Origin: Nyssa sinensis
Taxonomy: Eukaryota > Streptophyta > Magnoliopsida > Cornales > Nyssaceae
Reading direction: 5' to 3'
Assembly: GCA_008638375.1 (NCBI GenBank)
Contig: CM018046.1
Span: 46,349,206 to 46,413,205 of the forward strand
Length of the DNA stretch: 64,000 bases
The position numbers and the translations under genes are program-made. The notes below the pieces were generated by a model. That model had not been told where the DNA came from and ran no database searches. It saw only the letters and a list, made by a program, of their open reading frames with translations. The first letter of the stretch is position 1. Each line of letters opens with the position of its first letter. Positions 22,203 through 34,828 of the stretch are shown here, piece by piece.

Positions 22203-22580
22203 TACTCTCAAATTAAAAGAGAAAGAATGAAAAGAAAAGGAAGATCGGTCGAACCTGTTCTAAACCAGAGCCTCAGACAAATAGTATTCTTCAAAGTTCA
22301 AGGTCGCACAACCCAACAATGGCGGAAAAATCTTCTGGTACAGTGAAAATGACGAGAAAAAGGTCATTTCAAATCTCTCCCCTTATTTATAGGCGCAGTA
22401 TCAGAGTGGGCCCACCAAGCCGAACCACCATGACGGTTAAGCGCAATGATGGCTTTGAAAAACCCAACCATCGGCTGCGCAATAAATGACGCACCAACAG
22501 TCGCCTTGGAAAACGAACAGACAGGACGCATAACTTTTCAAAAATCACGTAGCCCTAGTTGCTCGTTGACATCGAACTAG
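22203..22580. other. G1 stretch between antisense gene and polypurine tract
   Basis: This is the presumed upstream region of the antisense gene. On the minus strand the sequence CTATAAATAAGGGG-type TATA (near 22385) lies about 185 bp before the antisense ATG at 22202. It is a plausible promoter for aORF1. No other feature is seen. Confidence 0.45.
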
Positions 22581-22598
22581 GACTTAGGGGGGAGTAAC
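22581..22598 (+). other. G1 polypurine tract
   Basis: A purine run (AGGGGGGAG) lies immediately before the 3' LTR, which starts at 22599. It is the usual primer for plus-strand synthesis. The same tract precedes the 3' LTR of G2 on its strand at 26052-26060. Confidence 0.8.
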
Positions 22599-23247
22599 TG
22601 ATATACCACAAAAGAGCAGGACCAATCATCACTCGACACGTATGTCGTATGTCTATAGTTCAGCTCATGCTCGGCTAGTTCAGCTCGTGCTCGGCTAGTT
22701 TAGCTCAAGCTCGGCTTGTATAGCTCACGCTCAATCAGATTGGCTCGTGCTCGGCTATTCAGGGCAGACCGACAGATCGAAAAAGGCTGAGCACATGCCT
22801 CCAGAGCAGATCCACATCCAAATAAAGCTCATGAGGTTGAACACAAAACTCCAGAGCAACACTTTAAAGCTCGTCACCGCCTTAACGGCTGCCGAGCAGA
22901 GAATAAGGAAACAATCCTCAACAAGGAAACTACTACATATATTTATCTCTATTTTGATACAATGTCCAACAAGGAAACTGCTATCTCTGATGATCAAATC
23001 CCTACTTTCATGGCTCCAAATCCTAATCAACTGAGGAAAGCCACGGCCTATAAATTAAACCCTAAAGGTACGCTTTACTCTCATGCTCATTCTTTAGCTT
23101 TCATTACAGTTTTTTCAATTCAGTTTATTGACTTAAGCATCGGAGCGGTTACCGCCGGAGCCAATCCGGTGGCCCTCTGATTCATTTTTTGAGTATTCTT
23201 CAAGTTGCGGAACTCAGATTTCTTGCGAGCCAAAAAGTGCAGCATCA
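22599..23247 (+). repeat. G1 3' LTR
   Basis: This 649-bp LTR starts TGATATACC and ends GCATCA, followed by CTTGC. Its TATA box (TATAAAT) is at 23049-23055. It differs from the 5' LTR at scattered sites and by a small GTATGTC-type duplication near 22642, showing that the insertion is not recent. Confidence 0.87.
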
Positions 23248-24086
23248 CTTGCAAAGTTTTGTAAAATAGACTTCTAATGACAAAAAGTATGACAAAATTA
23301 TCACTCTATTCATATTATGAAAATGATAGTACTTCTAGATGCCGTGTTCTCTGATCTCTTTAACCCATTAATTTATGTTGTGACCAATATTATGGACTAA
23401 ATGAGGATTAAGATTCTCTTCATTATATATATTTTTTTAATTTTCTATACGTAATGTGGATTTTGATGCATGCCATATTATGTAATTACTAAAAAGTAAT
23501 TAAATGATATATGATGTGTTATGTATGCATATTAGGAAAAAAAAATCTAGTAATGAGATAGTACGAAGTTTCTTCATAATCATGCAAATCGAATTTTTAT
23601 ATGTGATATATATTTTAAATTAAAGTATTATCTTAACATCATTTATGTCAAATATCTACATCTCATTTACATGGTCATGAAAAAAAACTCATACTACTTT
23701 ACTACTAGACTTTTTTTCTACATCTTAACTACCTTGAAAGAAAAATTAAGAAAAGTAGGGTTTATTCTCGATCGTCCCAAATCAGCCATTCTTTCTCAAT
23801 ATGCTCTTATTGTAGGTGAATATTACTTTGTATTGGTTATTTATATTGAAATTAATCTTAAAATCAATAACCAAAATATAGTATCAAGTTTTATTTTATT
23901 AATTAAACAATATAGCAATGAGAATAATTACTTGATTTTCACTTTGTATTAGCGTATATATGTAAAAATGATCAGCGGGCAGAGTTTTCATTGGCCAATC
24001 TTTTGAGCAATAGAGATTCACGAGGAGAGAGGAGCTACTTTGATAGAGGGAAATTGCAGTAGATAATAAGTGTAATATATTAATTG
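23248..24086. other. AT-rich sequence between G1 and the start of unit 2
   Basis: No gene is visible. This is the host flank to the right of G1. Its right edge, at about 24086, is the junction where unit 2 starts inside the gag relic. I could not see homology between this edge and the left edge at 1738 beyond a few bases. Confidence 0.55.
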
Positions 24087-24600
24087 ATACAGGTGTCACC
24101 TCGTGTTCAAAGGCGTGTCGGTGGTTCACCATTCCAACACGACTACTGCGGATAGGAGATTTGATTTTTTGGCCCAACAAGTTGAGGCGTTGAATTAAAC
24201 TGTGACTAATCTGGTTCAGAACCGTCAGCCACCGCCAGCCTAGGTTCAACAACCACCAAAAATTCAAGACCAACGACCTCCATTGGCTCTGGACCAACAA
24301 CCACTGCCAGTTCAAAACCAACAACATTCGTTGGCCCAAAATCATCAGGCCAATAACCTGGAAGGTAATAATAAGTTTGGATAAAGTTAGGTAGACGTTG
24401 CACTCCAATCCTCTAAGAGCTAGTATCAATCTCGACAGAAGAGTGAGGAAACCTTCCTAGATCTGGATTACCATAACAAATTATCGAACAACATCATTAT
24501 ATCCTATTCGGAATGGGTGAAACTCCCTTCACCCCAGAAGTCATAGTGAAAGCACCTCCCAAAAAGATAATCGTTTTGACCTCTTTTCCTCACTTTATGT
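24087..24600 (+). pseudogene. Gag relic of an old Ty3/gypsy element (unit 2 copy)
   Basis: This is the copy of 1738-2230. In one frame the Gln/Pro-rich linker reads well (PPLALDQQPLPVQNQQ), with stops before and after it. The PFTPEV block near 24525 is kept. The LTR and primer site present in unit 1 are absent, since the duplicated segment begins inside gag. Confidence 0.6.
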
Positions 24601-24643
24601 TTTAGTGAAGGATTCCATATTCTACTGAATATTATATTCATTA

Positions 24644-25192
24644 TGATATATCACAAAGTGACGAGTCAGTCTCCATGTGACACGTGTGTCTACAGACCAG
24701 TTAAAGCTCGGCTGTCTAGAGCAGACTCAACCATTCAGAGCAGGCTAATGCATTTATCCTCCAGAGCTCATAGGCTTGAGCAAAAGGCCTTCAGAGCACT
24801 CCCCGGAGTTCAGAGCTCTTCGCCGCCTTAAACACCCTACCGAGCAAGGGACAAGGAAATAGTCTTCAATAAAGAAACTATCACTCACGGATATCTCTCA
24901 AGCGCAGTATCCAATAAGGTAACTGCAACTCCCCGATGATCAAATCCCTATTTCTATGGCTCCAAATCCTAATCAACTTAGGAAAGCCACAGCTTATAAA
25001 TTAAACCCTAAGGTACGCTTTACATGCATGCTCATTCTTTGGTTTACATTATAGTCTTTCAATTCAGTTTATTGACTTAAGCATCAGAGCGATTACCGCC
25101 GTAGCCAATCCGGTGGCCCTCTGATCCTTTTCTTCGAGTGTTTCTCAGGCAACGAAGTTCGGAGCCCCTATCGACCAAAAAGTGCAGCATCA
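24644..25192 (+). mobile_element. S1: solo LTR of the G (Tat) family, 549 bp
   Basis: It starts TGATATATCACA and ends GTGCAGCATCA. It is flanked by the 5-bp duplication CATTA (24639-24643 and 25193-25197), and unit 1 has the empty site with a single CATTA. The interior matches the LTRs of G1, G2 and G4, including the TATAAATTAAACCC promoter block. It is more diverged than they are and has lost their 72-codon frame. It is the product of recombination between the two LTRs of an inserted element. Confidence 0.9.
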
Positions 25193-25445
25193 CATTATAT
25201 GTACATAGTTTATATATTTTTAACGACTTAATGCATATACTATGTAATGAAATGTAGATATTTCATATGATCTTATTAATTTGGTTTGAATAATTATAAT
25301 AATAGTTTGGACATTTAGGGTTAATATTTTATGTTTTGGTTTAGGATTAATCATTAATTAAGTTTTTTCCATCTAATAATAATCTTTATTATTTTATTAC
25401 TGTTAAGAATTATCATTACCCTATTATTAACATGGTGTAATCACA

Positions 25446-26047
25446 TGATGCTACACTTTTCGGTTCGCAAGAAATCTGGGCTCGGCGACCTGTAGAACAC
25501 TCAAAAAGGGGGATCAGAGGGCCACCGGATTGGCTCCGGCGGTAGCCGCTCCGATGTTTATGTAAGTAAACTGAATTGAAAAGACTATATTGAAAGTCAA
25601 AGAATGAGCATGAAAATAAAGCGTACCTTTAGGGTTTAATTTATAGGCCGTGGCTTTCCTAAGTTGATTAGGATTTGGAGCCATGAAAGTAGGGATTTGA
25701 TCATCGGAGATAGTAGTTTCCTTGTTGGACATTGCACCACAGATAGAGATAAACATGTGTAGCAGTTTCCTTGTTGAAGACTGTTTCCTTATTCCCTGCT
25801 CAGCAGCCGCTAAGGCGGTGATGAGCTTTGGAGTATTGCTTTGGGGCCCTGTGATTAACTCCGTGACCTTTATCCAGATATGTATATGCTCTAGAGGCAT
25901 GTGCTCGGCCACTTTCGATCTTTCAGTCTGTCCTGAATGGCCGAGTGCTAGCTACTGGCCGAGCGTGAGCTGGGCTAGCCGATTGTGAGCTGGACTATAG
26001 ACATACGTGTCGATTGATGATTGGTCTTGCTCTTTTGTGGTATATCA
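25446..26047 (-). repeat. G2 3' LTR (left end)
   Basis: This 602-bp LTR is shown in reverse. It is followed by the reverse complement of the polypurine tract (26052-26060). The 72-codon frame (complement 25514-25732) and the TATAAAT box are intact. Confidence 0.88.
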
Positions 26048-26476
26048 GTTGCTCCCCCCTAAGTCCTAGTTTGATATTAACGAGCAACTAAGGCTAGGCC
26101 TTTTCGGAAGGTCATGCGTCCTATCTGTTCGCTTTTCGAGGCGATTGTTGGTACGTCATTTACTACACAGTCGGAGGTTGGGTTCTTTCAAGGCCATCAT
26201 TGTACTGAACCGATGGTTGGGTTTCTTAAAGCCATCATTGTGCCGAACCATCATGGCAGTTTGGCTTGGTGGGTCCCTTTTGATTTTGCGCTTATAAATA
26301 CAGGGAGTGATTTGAAATAACCTTTTCCCCGTCATTTTCACTGTGCCAAAAGATTTTTTCCGCCATTGTTGGCTTGTGCGACCTTGAAGAAAAATGGTTG
26401 TCTGAGGCTCTGGTCTAGAACAGGTTCGACCGATCTTCCTCTTCTTCTACTTCTTCCTCTTTTAATTTTGAAAGTA
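26048..26476. other. G2 polypurine tract and upstream region of the antisense gene
   Basis: The complement of the polypurine tract lies at 26052-26060. A TATAAATA motif on the plus strand at about 26291-26298 stands about 180 bp before the antisense ATG at 26477. It matches the motif in G1 at about the same spacing and could be the antisense promoter. Confidence 0.5.
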
Positions 26477-28433
26477 ATGTCTACTCCTTCTGAATCTTTT
26501 AACACTAGTGAGGGCGTAGGAAACCCCTCGGAGACGGCTATGCTGTCTCATGTAGAGAATGTAGGTGGTTTTACCGTCGAAGATGTTGGGGAGAGGTCTG
26601 TTGGGCCTCCCCACAGTCCTGAGACTAAGATAGTGGACGCCTTCATAGAGCCCCGAGACAGGGCTGGGGAGACCTCTAGCAGGTCTTCCTATAGAGAAGA
26701 GGGTGAAAGTGCTGTTACCCAGAGCTTGTTGGATAAGTGAAGGGTGAAGTACAATTTTCCCCCAAATGTTAGCTGTAGGGTACCGGGCCCAATGGATCGC
26801 CCTCATGATGTTGAAGCTGGGGAGATCTGTGTTTATCTTGCCTGGTTTGAGATGGGTTTAAGGCTTCCATTACCTGATTTGGTTAGGCAGTTCTTCTGTT
26901 GGTTCAAGCTTTGTCCTGCCGACCTTAATCTCAATAGTTGGCGGCACCTTTTAGGGTTTATAGTGTTAGGGTACAAAAATAGTGTAGATGTATCCGTAGA
27001 TCTGATCTGTAGTAATATGGATTTGAAGTATAAGAAGGTAGAGGGTTTTTTTTACATGTCTTTTAAGAAGGGGTTCCGACCTCTGTCCTCTGTACCCACT
27101 TCTAATAAAACATGGAAGAAGTGGTACTTCTTTATTGGAGGAGGATGGGAGTGTGAAGACTTCCAAGATCATGTCTCGACATTCCCTCGTACCACGGGTC
27201 ATAAGGGTGAGGCTTATTTCCTTAAGTTATTTTAGCTCTGCTATGCCTTCCGAGCTGATGGACTGAAATGCTACTTCTTGTTTATGTGCAGTCAGGAGTG
27301 CTTGGAGGAGGTCTGAGTTTACTAACGAGCTCCAAGATCAGTATCGCGAGCTTCTTTCGACCTCCAACCGAGCTCACACCGTCATCGTTACTCCGGAGAA
27401 TCTGATGGCCGCTCGTACTGATGTGCTCAGGAAAAGGCTGACATCGAGGTGGTCGGAGGCTCAGGCACAAGTGGCGGGGGAGGCTTCCTCCCAACTTGAG
27501 CCCGAGCCTTCTCTTCAGGTAAAAAAGAGGAGGTTGATTTCTGGCTCTCTTGAGCCACCTCCTGTCGAGGCTGAGAAGGAGGCCGAACCTGCTGTTCCGG
27601 TCTCGGCAGTTCCCCCTGCCCCTTTCGTTCCGAGCAAACGAGCTGGGAAGGGGAAGGTGTCTGTTGCTCCCTCTGAACCGTTTGACGAGCCGGACTATCA
27701 GATTGCCAAGAAGTCCTTTGACCAAATCTAGTCTAAGGGCCTTCATTAGTATAGGGGGGATAACCCTGCGAAATTGATGAACGAGATGATTCATCTCCAA
27801 ATAAAGGTAAATTCTGAAGCCTCTTCTTGTCCTTTTTTGTTTGTTCCTGCGTTCGGCTTAACCTGTTTGCTTTATGGTGTGTAGAGTATGCATAGTTTGG
27901 CTGCTCTGATGGTGACTCCCCTGAGCTTTGAAGAGGCTTACAAGCTAAAGGCTGAGCTGGATGAAGTGAGGCTGGAGCTTGGAATGGCTCAGTCCAAGGC
28001 TCATGCTGCCGAGGAGAGTCTGAAGGAGGCTGGCAATAACCTTGCCGTTGTGGAGTCCGAAAGGGATCTTTATGCTCAGCAGGTTGAAAGGCTTCAGAGG
28101 GAGCTGCTTGACCTTCGAAGCTCCTTCGATCAGAGGCTTCAGGAGGCAGTTGATCATGCCAAGACTGAGACTGAGACGAAAATGAGAGAGGAAGTTGATA
28201 AGATGGATGACGAACTGATTCGGTTCAGCTTTGAGAGCTTCCGATCTAGATTTCTTGCTAAGTTTCCAGATTTTGACGTGTCGTCAGTTGTTGCTCCTGG
28301 AGTCGCTTCATCTAATGCTGCCTTGAGCAAAGAGGCCATGGCTACCGATCTTCCTTCGGCAGAGGACCCTGGCCCTTTTGATAAGGCTCAAGGCTTCATC
28401 AACTTCACCCTTTTTGTTCAGCCAGCTTTTTGA
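26477..28433 (+). pseudogene. G2 antisense gene (aORF1), three exons, Transposase_28-like
   Basis: Exons are 26477-27206, 27292-27806 and 27885-28433 (1794 nt spliced, a multiple of three). Intron 1 is GTGAGG...GTGCAG and intron 2 is GTAAAT...GTGTAG. The frame before each intron continues correctly after it: phase 1, then phase 0. Residues about 100-240 carry MGLRLPLPDLVRQFFCWFK, LNSWRHLLGFIVL and KTWKKWYFFIGGGWE, resembling Transposase_28 (PF04195). Exon 2 is Pro/Lys-rich with possible nuclear signals (KKRRL, KRAGKGK). Exon 3 has a long coiled coil (about 27940-28200). Lesions are a TGA at 26738-26740 and a TAG near 27729; both are TGG in G1. The product's role in the element is unknown. Confidence 0.75.
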
Positions 28434-29227
28434 TGTAATAAGTTATTTTTTATCAATAAAATTGTCTTTTCTTTGGATCTTTCTTATGTCCTTGCTTTTT
28501 GTGAATTTTTGTTGTAAGTATAGCGGCTCTGAACCCATTGCATGTCAGATCAGCTCTTCGACAGTTAATAGTTGCCTTTCGAGCTTCAGTACTTGTAATA
28601 GAACAGTATTTGAGGATTAACTCTGACTGTTTCATCATGATAAGATAAGAAAGCAAATATAATCAGATGAGTAGGAATCCGATATTGATCTTGTATCACA
28701 TAGAGTGGAAGCAAACTCTGAAGAATTCCGGAGCAGATTGTTCTGAACCAAAGACTTGTAAAAATAACTAGGTAGCTTGTGACCATCACTCTGATGATTG
28801 AAACTTTCGTTTCTAAGCTTCCAAGACCAGGATTGGGATATATTGTAGTTGTTGGCCTTTTGTTATATGTGTGGCTTGTCAAGGAATAGATAAGACTGGG
28901 AGGTCTGTATATCGGATAGGAGGTCTGTTTATTAGACTTTGCTTATTTCATCATCCTAGAAGCTTTAGTACTGAACTGCAGCTGTTCGTTTAGGGAAACC
29001 CCACACTCTATCTTTTGGTATTCCGGGAGGATGGTTTAATGTGTTATTCATTTACATAGTTGTCGTTTGGGTTTTCGAGGCCAACCTTTCCTTTAACCGT
29101 TGCAATGGTCGAGTTGGATGGCTTTTAGGTTTCAAAGGCCTATATATATGAGAAAGGGGGCATGTTGTTGCACCCTAATCCTTTTGCTTGTTGCTTCTGA
29201 ATCATTTTTCTTGTCGGAGGGAATCAA
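28434..29227. other. G2 spacer between antisense frames
   Basis: No coding frame is supported. A TATATATATG run near 29138 lies about 90 bp before the ATG of the second antisense frame and could be its TATA element. Confidence 0.45.
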
Positions 29228-30659
29228 ATGTCTTTAGAAGATGTTGTTTGCCCGGAGATGATTGATGAGTTGGGGATGATTAAACTATAGCCGAGAATTA
29301 TCCTTTCCTTTGATTTAGTCTCCAATGAAGGATTAGAGGAAGCGAAGATCTTCTTGTCCATCTTAGCATCCGGTCGAGACTTCTCTGATTGGAGGTGGAC
29401 CCTCCTTGATTCGACCGAGGCCTGGTGCATTGGTGATTAAGACGAAGGTGGGATGCCTCCTTTGTCACACCCCGAGCCCCACCCTACGCGGATGTCGAGG
29501 ACGTGATGCCAGTCAGCCGCCACGCGACCAACCGAAGGCAATTTCTGAACTTTCCAGTGAATTGCACTCCGACTGTAGGGTCAGATGCAGCGGAATTTAA
29601 AACTTTTTCTTTTGTCACGGGAATGCAACTCATGTATCCCCCGTAGGATATGTATCACACAGAGCAAGTCAAAAATCCAACAGCTAACAATTCTAACCTC
29701 AGAGCATATCTAACTTATAACCAGGCATATAACAACAGAGCAGAACTATAATCTCTAGAGTACTATTTAAATCCATGAGCCATGTCTATGTCTAGTACAT
29801 ATCAGTCAAGTCAGTCATATTACATCACTCACCTGATTAAACAGATTCAATCCCCAATAATCCAGTCTCCACAGATCAGTGCCATCAGATCCAATTGATA
29901 TCATTCCTGAAAAATGTTAGGGAATGGGGTGAGCTTCGAAAAGCCTAATGAGTAACACAGGTTCCCTGTCAAGGGTTTCAAAACCATTTCTTGTTTACAA
30001 AGCATAAGGGTAGTTTAGTTGTTTCTGAAATAGCAGTTTTATAAATCTACTTTAAATGCAGTTTCAGTAGAATAAAGCAGGACTGAACTAAACGGAACAA
30101 CAAATCAGAACAGACGGAACAGTGCATGATGCCAATATCAACGAGAGTATAGGCACTTAATTTAAATATCAAAACAGATCAGTACTGGGCGGAACATAAC
30201 AGGGCATAACAATAATATATCAGTTAGGCGCGTAATCAAGCCTACTTATGCCAGACCGCTCATAATCAGAATGGTACCCAGAGTCAGACACATCATAGCA
30301 GAACAAAATCAGATAGACCATAAAACGGAGCAAGACAGACCGAACAAAATAATAGTAGGATGGGACAAAATCATGCCGCGTACAATACAGTATAAAAGTT
30401 TGCATTTAAAAACATGCATTCAGACAGTATAACTTTTAAAACCGTACAGTGCATCAAAATACAGTATCTATGCAGTAACTTATATACCAAGTCAAGAATT
30501 CGGACAGATCATAACGGAACTGGACCATATATTAATCAAGACAGACAGATTATTAACGGACAGTATATAACGGGATCAGACGGAACAAAACACCAGTTCA
30601 AGTCACAGGCATAGTCAAGGACAGAGGCATAACAGGGCGGATCAGAACGGAACAAAGCA

Positions 30660-31790
30660 GAGCAATACATCAATCAAAACAAGACATATCGAAACTGAAC
30701 ATGGCGGATCAAAACGGTACAATATCAATCAGGTCAAGTCATATCGGAACTGAACATGACGGAACAAAATGAAACGATATCAATCAGGACAAGTCATATC
30801 GGAACTGAACATGACGGAACAAAATGGTACAATATCAATCAGGACGGGTCATATCGGAACTGAACATGACGGAACAAAACGAAACAATACATCAATCAGG
30901 ACAAGTCATATCGAAACTGAACATGACGGAACAAAACGAAACGATATCAATCAGGACAAGTCATATCGGAACTGAACATGACGGAACAAAATGGTACAAT
31001 ATCAATCAGGACGGGTCATATCGGAACTGAACATGACGGAACAAAACGAAACAATACATCAATCAGGACAAGTCATATCGGAACTGAACATGACGGAACA
31101 AAACGAAACAATATATCAATCAGATCAAGACATATCAGAACTGAATATGTCGGAACAAAACGAAACAATATCAATCAGGACAAGTCATATCGGAACTAAA
31201 CATGACGGAACAAAATGAAACAATACATCAATCAGATCAAGACATATCGGAACTGAATATGTCGGAACAAAACGAAACAATATATCAATCAGATCAAGAC
31301 ATATCGGAACTGAATATGTCGGAACAAAACGAAACAATATCAATCAGGACAAGTCATATCGGAACTAAACATGACGGAACAAAACAAAACAATACATCAA
31401 TCAGATCAAGACATATCGGAACTGAATATGTCGGAACAAAACGAAACAATATATCAATCAGATCAAGACATATCGGAACTGAATATGTCGGAACAAAACG
31501 AAACAATATCAATCAGGACAAGTCATATCGAAACTAAACATGACGGAACAAAATGAAACAATACATCAATCAGATCAAGACATATCGGAACTGAATATGT
31601 CGGAACAAAACGAAACAATATATCAATCAGATCAAGACATATCGGAACTGAATATGTCAGAACAAAACGAAACAATATCAATCAGGACAAGACATATCAG
31701 AACTGAACATGACGGAACAAAATGGTACAATATCAATCAGGACAAGACATATCAGAACTGAACATGTCGGAACAATATATCAATCAGAAC
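30660..31790. repeat. Minisatellite in element A, about 54-57 bp units
   Basis: About 20 tandem units share words such as CAAGTCATATCGGAACTGAA and CGGAACAAAACGAAACAATA. Two unit variants alternate in blocks (CATGACGG with CAGGACAAG; TATGTCGG with CAGATCAAG). This suggests higher-order expansion. The overlapping open frames are a by-product of the period. Element B has no such array, so expansion happened within A or its sub-family. Confidence 0.9.
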
Positions 31791-34700
31791 AAGGCATATG
31801 CTACTTTAAATATATGCTTTTTAAACAGTATAACGTTCAAAACAGTACAGTGAATCAAAATACAGTAACTAGACGGTGTACTTATACACCAAGCCAGAAG
31901 TTCCAAGTTACTCACAAACTGTTGCGGTTATCTCCTTGCGCAAACAATCCGATAACCTCCAGATACGTCGGGCATCTCCATGTATATCCTGAACAATAAT
32001 CATCAATCATATACAGATCAGAACTCATACATTCAGGTCTCATTTGTCATCTTAGGTATCTATCGGTTTACCTAAGATAGCCTAGTAGCCTATCGCCCTC
32101 TCATCGGGTTTCATCTGGGGCTATTTTATTCTTAAATTAGGTTTAGCAGTCATCAGGATTATAACCCAAGTCATTTAGACTTCAATCGCCATCAGTCAGT
32201 TACTTCTTCAGCTTTAGGGGCAAAATGGTCATTTTATCACTCTTGCCCCGGACCTTGTCAAGGCCCTCAGAATAGTCTTTATATCTTAAATATATAGTTC
32301 TACGTCTTTTAGACTCCAATCAGTATCAGTTAGGTTCTTATTTTAACCATAGGGGCAAAATGGTAATTTGTCCATTCTTGCCCCGGACCCAGTCGTGGTT
32401 CTCAGAATATCCCATATATCATATACATGAAGTTCTAACTCTTTTGGACTTCGTTTGGTATCTGTTTTTGGTCATCGGGACACATTAATTCGTTTATCAT
32501 TTTACGCGTTAACTGTTCCGGAGTCTTATTTAGCCCTTCAGTGTTCATAATTATCCTTATGATAATTTATCATATCAGTTTGACCTTTATTCCACCTCTA
32601 CTTTGCACTTCATGTGCTCAGGGGTATTTTGGTCATTTTACGTTTCGTAAGATTCTGACCCCGGTTCGTCATTTATTCGGGTATACAGTTTCACCAGTGT
32701 TCGGGTTTCTATCGGTATCAGTTTCGTCCCAATCGGGCTTTATTTGGGCTTCGTACAGTATCAGGGGTAATTTGGTAATTTCACGTGTCATATTTTTCAA
32801 CACGTCAGTTCATAAAATGGACCTCACCGTTGGGTCCAGAGTGTCCGACATAATTAAGTTGGACTATCTTTTATGTTTAATCTGCCCTGCGTATCACTAG
32901 GGTCAGTTCAATCATTTTACAATTTATGTGTGTGTATTTTTCGAGACTTCAGTTCATTAAACGGACCTCACCGTTGAGTCCGGAATGCCCGACATAGTCA
33001 AAATAGGCTGTCTTTTATTTTTAGTTGGGTTCAGGTACCATCAGGGGCAGTACAGTAATTTACACCTACGTGTCTGTATTTTTCGGTACATAATTTCTCA
33101 ATTTGGACTGTACCATTGAGTCCAGAATGCTTGAAAATAGTGAAAGTACACTATTTATTTGCTTTATTTGGACTCCGTTTGACATGATTAATGTCCAGGG
33201 GTAAAATCGTAATTTTACCTAATTAATAAAATAATTAAATAATTATTTTATTATTTAATTAATTTGGCAGGGGCTTAAATGTATAATTTTCCCAAAATCT
33301 GGGCCACTGTGCAATATTCAGAACTGTTGGGGCAAATCTGAAATTTTCAGAAACATTTGGGGGGGTTAAATATAAATTCAGAAAATAGGGGTTCAGACCC
33401 ATTGGTTTAAGGGTTCACTAGCTGAACCGGTTCAGAACTCTTGTGAACCAACCGGTTCACTGACCCTCAGAAAACCGGGATAACATATCCCATTTAACCT
33501 CAATTGCCCCCCCTTATCCGTGTTTTGGATTAGCCAAATCCAAATTTTAATTTATTAACCGCGTTGCCAAACAGGCTGAATTCGATTTAAAATTAAAACG
33601 GTTAACACTAAAATGGCGCAGTTTCATTATTTCGGTGGCATCCTCACAGGCCGACACGTGTCCAGAGTCAACTCACCAACTCGGTTCGACTCGGTCAACT
33701 TGGCCGAGTCAACTCTGTCGTCCCCAACGAACAACTCAGTGTTGCCCTAATTCACAGTTTCACGATTTCTTCAATTCGTGAAGTTTCAGGTACAGTTTTC
33801 AATATGTTTTGATTCCAAAACATTCCTGGATGTGAGACCAATGATTTTGCATCGTCTTCTTTGATCGAATCAAGCTCAAGTGCTTGGTTTATGGAGGAAT
33901 AGCCGAACTAAATAATTCGACAATACATCTTTATTTCTCAACCATTTTTATCAAGGTTGAGTTCTGTGTGATCCTTATGATGTGTAGCACCCTCCCCCAA
34001 TCAAGAAAATCAGTTTAAAGCATTCAAATCAAGAATAACATTTCACACCCGAACCTGCAACTGACTTTTTGAGGGTGTTGCATGGGGTTTTTGGGTCGCG
34101 GATGAGGGTTTTCAGAACCCTAGAAGAGTCTAAATGAGTTCTAGACCATCAGGAGTCCGTTTTATGGAGGTCGTTTCAGACCTGTTACCCAAGGTGTTTT
34201 AATGGCGGTTTGCTCACGGTTTGGGGTCTCAAGCCCCATTCGAGCCTCCCAATTGATTCAGAATCGTTCTAAGGCCTCACAGGAACTCATTTACACCGTT
34301 TAAATGGATTAAAACTATCAGAACAGTATGTCAAATTTTAACAGAAAATTTTTCAGTTTAAAGAGGAGTATACCTTGGTTCAGGCCATTGTTCCTCCCTC
34401 CCATAGCTCAGTTCAGACTTTGGCACCTCAGGTGTGCCCCAGTCCCAGTCGTGCAGCACACAGCCCCCTCAGTTCCTCCTCCTTTGGGCACCTCCATGGA
34501 CACACACTTTGTGTATATCTCTCTGCCCACTTTCTCACTCTAACAGATCTCATGCACCAATTTTCTGATTTCTGAATATTCAGCTCACACACTTGGTGTT
34601 ATAGAGATCCCAAGCTCATGTGTATATTAGTGCACACTTATACACATACATAATCATACATGTAGGGTCTAGGTCTAATTGTAGACACTTGAGATGTGAT

Positions 34701-34828
34701 GATGAGGCTGAAGTGTAAGGGTTTAGGTCATGATGGAGGTTTTGCATGTAACCTCATTGGTTAGTTTGGGAGGTGGCCCCACCAGAATTCTGGGTTATAT
34801 ACCTTTCATTGTATATTTGTACACAAAG

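Larger units (their letters stand above)
11959..23247 (+). mobile_element. G1: full-length degenerate Tat-lineage Ty3/gypsy retrotransposon
   Basis: The element is 11,289 bp long. It is bounded by LTRs that start TGATATACC and end GCAGCATCA. A PBS-type motif follows the 5' LTR and a purine tract precedes the 3' LTR. Gene order is gag, PR, RT, RNase H-like, second RNase H, integrase, tandem repeats, antisense genes. The dual RNase H and the long 3' region with antisense genes point to the Tat lineage. The flanks are ATTGG on the left and CTTGC on the right; unit 2 keeps CTTGG on the left, so the original target duplication was probably CTTGG/C. Many stops and frameshifts make it non-autonomous. 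Confidence 0.9.
1738..24086 (+). repeat. Segmental duplication, unit 1 (about 22.3 kb)
   Basis: Sequence from about 1738 onward is collinear with sequence from about 24087 onward: gag relic, AT-rich flank, old LTR fragment, RLK gene, 3' flank, and then a Tat-lineage element in the same orientation at the same flank position (11959 and 56242). The two units lie head to tail. Differences are explained by discrete insertions and deletions: G2, A, S1, S2, B and a 925-bp duplication in unit 2, and a 1.35 kb insertion in unit 1. By eye, identity is about 92% in the left flank, 98-99% from the RLK through the 3' flank, and about 94-95% in the retroelement. Confidence 0.85.

Noticed and set aside
23671..23952. 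93-codon frame between G1 and unit 2
   Set aside because: AT-rich, low complexity, no recognisable domain and no second copy in the window to compare.
30769..31761. Overlapping 60-110 codon frames encoding repeated HIGTEHDGTK-like peptides
   Set aside because: They are produced by the 54-57 bp minisatellite in element A, occur in several frames at once and lack any start context or domain.
30660..31790. CRISPR-like array
   Set aside because: Units are contiguous with no unique spacers, and the context is a plant retroelement.
32541..32900. 119-codon frame in element A
   Set aside because: It lies in sequence matching element B in reverse, where no equivalent frame is open, and it shows no domain.
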